Below, piece by piece: positions 60,384-64,000 of a stretch of 64,000 bases of DNA; positions within the stretch are counted from its first letter, which is position 1; every line of letters begins with the position of its first letter. The position numbers were made by a program, and so were the translations under genes. The DNA lies in contig NZ_CP023747.1 of the NCBI RefSeq assembly GCF_008704995.1, positions 372,001 to 436,000 on the forward strand, given 5' to 3'. Source of the stretch: Streptomyces nodosus. Its GTDB lineage: Bacteria > Actinomycetota > Actinomycetes > Streptomycetales > Streptomycetaceae. The notes under the pieces are model-generated. The model saw only the letters and a program-made list of their open reading frames with translations. It ran no database searches and was not told where the DNA came from.

Positions 60384-61832
60384 TCAGCTCGCGGGGACCG
60401 TGTCCTCGAAAGCGGTGCCGGCCGACCGGTAGGCGGCGACCTTGGCGCTGACCTGTGCGGGGGTGAGTACCTGGTCCTTGGCGTGCAGGACGTAGTCGAC
60501 CTGCTCCTGGTAGGCCCGCGGGGTGGTGGACGTCTGGCCGTCCAGGTCGATCAGCCACTGGTTGAAGTTGATCGACATCGGGCGCTCGGGCAGGTATGCG
60601 GCGTCGTGCGTGCCGAACAGCTGCCCGTCGACGTAGTACGTGATGGCGCGGTTGTCGATGGTCAGCATCAGATCGTGCCAGCCGTCGTAGCTCTGCCGGC
60701 CCTCGGTGTGCTGGTTGACCGCCACCCACGGGTCGGGGTTGTAGGTCTCCCAGGAGGTGGTGTACAGGATGCTGGACGGCTCGCCCCAGCCGCCGTTGGG
60801 CAGATACTCGAAGTCGTACTCGGAGTAGTCGTCGGCCATCGGCGCCTTGAGGTCGTTGATGGTGAAGAACGTCTGGACCAGGTGGTCGCCGTCGGGGCCG
60901 GAGGTGGGGGCGTCGGCGAACTTGACGCGGGCCGCGTAGGTGCCGTTCTTGAACTTGGTGGCCTTGGTGAGCACCTCGGTCTGCTTGGTGCCGGAGGCGG
61001 TGCCGTTGGTGGAGGTCTTCAGGTTCATGACGGTGGTGCCGCCGCTGCTCGGGAAGGTGACGTCGGCCGGATCCCAGGTGGCGCCGGGGACTCCGGGTCC
61101 GCCGGAGTTGGAGCGGACCGACCAGCCGTGGGCGGAGATCGCGGGGTCGGTGTAGGAGCCGTAGCTGAAGTCGTCCCACAGGGTGCCCGAGCCGCCCGGC
61201 GGGTCGGTGGGCGGCTCGGTGGTCGGCGGGTCGGTGGGCGTGTTGCCTGCGGGGGCGTCGCCCCAGACCAGGGAGCCGGAGCGGGTGGCGGTGACCTTGG
61301 TCCAGTCGCCGTAGGAGGTCTGGGTGGCGCTGAAGGAGTAGTCGTCGCTCTGCCGCAGGGGCTGCCAGCTGGACTGGTAGAAGCGCAGCTGCATGTCTCC
61401 GGTGTCGGTGCCGGGGGCGAGGGATCCTGCGCCGGAGGTGAAGCCGATCTCCAGGTAGCGGTCGGCGGTGTCGGTGGGGTTGGCGAGGGTGCCGAAGGTG
61501 CCGGTGATGTTGGCGCAGCCCTTCACCGCCCAGGAACAGGCGTAGGTGTAGGAGGCGGCGGCCGAGTCGGACTTGAAGTAGTAGCGCAGTCTGATCTCGC
61601 TGAGCGGCAGGGCGGCGGGGCCGGTGTTCTTCACCTTCAGCCAGGGTTCGCTCTGGTCGGCGGTGGCTCCGGTGGCGCTGGTGCGGTACTGCACCGTCAG
61701 TTCGCCGGCGGCGCCGGCGGTGCCGGGCAGGGTGGCCAGGGCGGTGGCGCCGAGGAGGGTGGCGACGGCGGCCGCGGCGGTGCGCAGCCGGGCGCGGCGT
61801 GGTCCGGTCGGCCGGTTCTCGTTGCTGGTCAC
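60384..61832 (-). CDS. Secreted glycoside hydrolase: CBM3 plus GH16-like catalytic domain
   Basis: About 482 residues. Signal peptide (RRARLRTAAAAVATLLGATA, cleavage near 43); family 3 carbohydrate-binding module (about 45-190: LTVQYRTSATGATADQSEPW, LPLSEIRLRYYF); Pro/Thr linker (199-215); then a concanavalin-A-like domain with SEYDFEYLP at 337-345, the E-x-D-x-E catalytic motif of GH16 (Glu338, Asp340, Glu342), and DGWHDLMLTIDNRAITYYVD. It probably cleaves beta-glucan or a related polymer. GTG 61832 is chosen for GGAGAGG upstream; ATG 61868, overlapping the GH20 stop, is an alternative. Confidence 0.85.
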   Translation of the reverse strand: MTSNENRPTGPRRARLRTAAAAVATLLGATALATLPGTAGAAGELTVQYRTSATGATADQSEPWLKVKNTGPAALPLSEIRLRYYFKSDSAAASYTYACSWAVKGCANITGTFGTLANPTDTADRYLEIGFTSGAGSLAPGTDTGDMQLRFYQSSWQPLRQSDDYSFSATQTSYGDWTKVTATRSGSLVWGDAPAGNTPTDPPTTEPPTDPPGGSGTLWDDFSYGSYTDPAISAHGWSVRSNSGGPGVPGATWDPADVTFPSSGGTTVMNLKTSTNGTASGTKQTEVLTKATKFKNGTYAARVKFADAPTSGPDGDHLVQTFFTINDLKAPMADDYSEYDFEYLPNGGWGEPSSILYTTSWETYNPDPWVAVNQHTEGRQSYDGWHDLMLTIDNRAITYYVDGQLFGTHDAAYLPERPMSINFNQWLIDLDGQTSTTPRAYQEQVDYVLHAKDQVLTPAQVSAKVAAYRSAGTAFEDTVPAS

Positions 61833-61864
61833 GGGGATCCTCTCCGGGTGCGATCGGGTGGATG

Positions 61865-63469
61865 TCATACGGAGGGTCGTGCGGGGGGTCGTGCGGAGGG
61901 CGCTGTACCGGCGGGCGCCGCCGTCGTGCGCGGCGTGGTGAGGGGGTGGTGGCGGACGCCGAGGGCGGCCAGCCGGGCGAGGTGCGCGGTGAGCCGGGTG
62001 GTGAAGTCCGGCCAGTCGGTGGGTCCGGTCCAGGCGCGGTCGGCCAGGGCGCACAGCCGTGGGTAGGCGAGCCGGTCCAGGTCGGCGGCGGTGGGGGCGA
62101 ACTCCGTCCAGATCTGCGCCTGGGTGCCGAGGATCCGGCCGCCGTTCATGGCGGGCGGCTCCGGTGCGGGGTCGCCGCGGTGGACGGCACGCAGGTCGAC
62201 GACGGGGCCCGGCTGGGCGGGCGGTCCGTCGGGGGCGTCGTCCTGGGCGTAGTCGAGGTAGGTGGTGCGGTGGTGGGTGAGGACGACGTCGTGGCCGCGG
62301 CGCAGGGCGTCGTTGGCGTGGGCGGGGTCGCGCCAGCTCATCGCCGTGAAGCCGGGCGGCAGGGACGTTCCCTCCTCGGCCCAGGCGACGGGGCGCCGGC
62401 CGTGCCGGCTGAGGAAGGCGCCGGCCTGGCCCAGCAGCCAGCCGTGGAGTGCGGCGGGGCCGGGCAGCCCTTCCGCGGCGGCGCGGGCACGGGCGGCGGG
62501 GCTGTGCTCCCATTCGGTGGTGGGGCACTCGTCCCCGCCGAGGTGGATATAGGGCGAGGGGAAGACCTCCATCACCTCGGCGAGTACGGCCCGGCAGAAG
62601 TCGAGCACTTCGTCGTGGACGCCGAGGACGCTGTCGCACACCCCCCAGCGGGTCCACACGTCGAGGGTGCGGTCGGGGTGGTTGCCGAGGTGCGGGTAGG
62701 CGGCGAGGGCGGCGCGGACATGGCCGGGCATCTCTATCTCCGGGACCACGCAGACTCCGCGCCGGGCCGCGTAGGCGACGAGGCCGGTGAGTTCGGCGCG
62801 GGTGTACGCGCCGCCGTGGGGGCGGCCGTCGAAGCCGGTGGAGACATCGGGCCCGTTGACCGTCTCGGCGCGGTGGGCGCCGACGGTGGTGAGGCGGGGG
62901 TGGGAGGCGACGGGCATCCGCCAGCCCTGGTCGTCGGTGAGGTGCAGATGGAGGACGTTGAGCTTGTGCAGGGCGAGCAGGTCGACGTGGCGGCGCAGGG
63001 TGGCGGCGTCGTGGAAGTGGCGGGCCACATCGATCATGAGGCCGCGCCAGGAGTGGCGGGGTACGTCGGTGATCTCCACGCAGGGCAGTTCCCAGTACTC
63101 CCGGCGGACGGCGGCCGGATCGAGCACCTCGGCCGGCAGGAGCTGGCGCAGGGTCTGCACGCCGTGCAGCAGTCCCGCGGGGGTGGCGGCGCGCAGCAGC
63201 ACGCAGTGCGGGGAGACGGTCAGTCCGTACCCCTCCGCTCCGAGGCCGGCGAGGGTCGGGTCGACGGAGAGGGTGATGGCGCCGGACGGCGAGGGGGCCA
63301 GGGGCAGGCCGGTGGTGGGGGTCAGCAGGGTGCGCAGCAGGTCGGCGGCGCCCTCGGCCTCGCCGGGGGCGCGCACGGTGGTACGGGCGTCGAGGGCGAA
63401 GTGGCCGGAGCGCGGGGCGATCCGGGTGGGCCGGGGCAGGAGAGCCTGTTCACGACGGGATGAGGGCAC
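61865..63469 (-). CDS. GH20 beta-N-acetylhexosaminidase
   Basis: A 534-residue enzyme with an N-terminal GH20b domain and a TIM barrel: YGLTVSPHCVLLRAATPAGL then LHGVQTLRQLLP, DVPRHSWRGLMIDVARHFHD, NVLHLHLTDDQGWRMP, VCVVPEIEMPGHVRAALAAY, and the catalytic pair Asp313-Glu314 in YIHLGGDECPTTEW. No signal peptide is seen, so it likely acts in the cytoplasm on imported N-acetylglucosamine-containing oligosaccharides. It sits 102 bases after the ABC permease and directly before the CBM3-GH16 gene, forming a glycan-degradation operon. Confidence 0.92.
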   Translation of the reverse strand: MPSSRREQALLPRPTRIAPRSGHFALDARTTVRAPGEAEGAADLLRTLLTPTTGLPLAPSPSGAITLSVDPTLAGLGAEGYGLTVSPHCVLLRAATPAGLLHGVQTLRQLLPAEVLDPAAVRREYWELPCVEITDVPRHSWRGLMIDVARHFHDAATLRRHVDLLALHKLNVLHLHLTDDQGWRMPVASHPRLTTVGAHRAETVNGPDVSTGFDGRPHGGAYTRAELTGLVAYAARRGVCVVPEIEMPGHVRAALAAYPHLGNHPDRTLDVWTRWGVCDSVLGVHDEVLDFCRAVLAEVMEVFPSPYIHLGGDECPTTEWEHSPAARARAAAEGLPGPAALHGWLLGQAGAFLSRHGRRPVAWAEEGTSLPPGFTAMSWRDPAHANDALRRGHDVVLTHHRTTYLDYAQDDAPDGPPAQPGPVVDLRAVHRGDPAPEPPAMNGGRILGTQAQIWTEFAPTAADLDRLAYPRLCALADRAWTGPTDWPDFTTRLTAHLARLAALGVRHHPLTTPRTTAAPAGTAPSARPPARPSV

Positions 63470-63571
63470 GGGTGAGCGGCCTTCCGGGAGGGAGGGGGCG
63501 CGGGCGGGTGCGGTGCACGGGCGGGTCCCCGGCCGGCGGGAGGGCGTGGCCGACGGGGTGGCGCGGGGCGC

Positions 63572-64000
63572 TCAGCCCTTGACGGCGCCGGAGGCGAGGC
63601 CGGAGGTGACGTGGCGCTGGAGGGCCAGGAAGATGACGAGGGCGGGCAGGGCGAAGAGGGTGGAGGCGGCCATGGTGGCGCCCCAGTCGGTGCCGAAGGT
63701 GTCCTGGAAGGAGGAGAGCCAGACGGGCAGGGTGCGCTGGTCCTGGTTCTTGATGATGAGGAAGTTGGCGTAGGCGAACTCGTTCCAGGCGGTGATGAAT
63801 CCGAAGAGGGAGGTGGCCATCAGTCCTGGGGCGAGCAGGGGGAAGGCGATGCGCCGGAACGCCTGGAACCGGTTGCAGCCGTCGACCTGGGCGGCCTCCT
63901 CCAGTTCCGGCGGGATGGTGGTCATGAAGCCGCGCAGCACGATGACGGTGAACGGCAGCGTGATCATGAAGTAGACCAGGGTGAGGGTGAGGAGCCGGTC
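63572..64000 (-). CDS. Carbohydrate ABC transporter permease (MalG type), N-terminus outside window
   Basis: At least 142 C-terminal residues: the EAA loop GFMTTIPPELEEAAQVDGCN followed by RFQAFRRIAFPLLAPGLMAT, then FGFITAWNEFAYANFLIIKN and ALPALVIFLALQRHVTSGLA. The start is beyond the right edge. Together with GH20 and GH16 it belongs to a second sugar import/degradation operon running leftward. Chitobiose-type or hexosamine-containing oligosaccharides are a reasonable guess for the cargo. Confidence 0.9.
   Translation of the reverse strand, partial: DRLLTLTLVYFMITLPFTVIVLRGFMTTIPPELEEAAQVDGCNRFQAFRRIAFPLLAPGLMATSLFGFITAWNEFAYANFLIIKNQDQRTLPVWLSSFQDTFGTDWGATMAASTLFALPALVIFLALQRHVTSGLASGAVKG

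Noticed and set aside
1..64000. CRISPR arrays, tRNA or rRNA genes
   Set aside because: No regularly spaced repeats, no tRNA cloverleaf with CCA-proximal TTCGANNC and no conserved rRNA segments were seen while reading both strands. A tRNAscan run would be decisive.

Overview
The window is high-GC actinobacterial DNA and almost certainly comes from a Streptomyces. The reasons are strong GC bias at third codon positions, many GTG starts with GGAGG-type ribosome sites, a mycothiol-dependent enzyme, a close homologue of the Streptomyces venezuelae chloramphenicol phosphotransferase, and many secreted glycoside hydrolases. The mix of metabolic cassettes with broken genes and transposase debris looks like accessory (chromosome-arm) sequence.

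Layout. 1-8.6 kb: a Dyp-type peroxidase cut by the window edge, then a graveyard holding two IS5-type remnants around a broken DUF3626 gene, a glutamine synthetase tail, a frameshifted low-GC heme O synthase, a lactonase fragment and an EfeO-FetB chimera, with a few intact genes between. 8.6-19.9 kb: a divergent metallophore-type locus. Leftward run an oligopeptide/nickel-type ABC importer (lipoprotein, two permeases, double ATPase). Rightward run an Fe(II)/2-oxoglutarate hydroxylase, SbnB-like and SbnA-like enzymes, a PLP decarboxylase and a MATE exporter. Two DtxR/DmdR-like iron boxes lie in the shared promoter region. 19.9-21.3 kb: an M56 protease/BlaI repressor pair. 21.5-24.2 kb: an alginate-lyase-family secreted protein and a lipoprotein. 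24.6-26.6 kb: an IS1182-type unit whose best inverted repeats also enclose a LysE exporter. 26.7-28 kb: an AlaX/XRE-cupin operon. 28-38.7 kb: mostly pseudogenes and IS debris, with one apparently complete 844-bp IS5-family element, a VanZ-like protein, a small secreted protein and a DUF899 protein. 38.75-40.65 kb: a 1.9-kb IS630-type element with perfect inverted repeats that carries a chloramphenicol phosphotransferase. 40.7-42.2 kb: divergent VOC and WYL genes.

42.3-56 kb is one coherent catabolic locus, all on the minus strand: sugar ABC importer, GH36 alpha-galactosidase, SDR dehydrogenase, GntR regulator, galactonate dehydratase, epimerase, KDPG/KDPGal-type aldolase, SMP-30 lactonase and PfkB kinase, with a separately transcribed secreted GH27 alpha-galactosidase next to it. 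Together these encode uptake of alpha-galactosides and oxidative (De Ley-Doudoroff-type) breakdown of galactose to pyruvate and glyceraldehyde 3-phosphate. The importer operon and the GH27 gene share an almost identical AT-rich promoter/operator. 56-60.3 kb: a MarR/hydrolase pair, a methyltransferase, an MFS fragment and an AbiE-like two-gene toxin-antitoxin candidate. 60.4-64 kb: a CBM3-GH16 secreted glycanase, a GH20 hexosaminidase and the end of a second sugar ABC importer.
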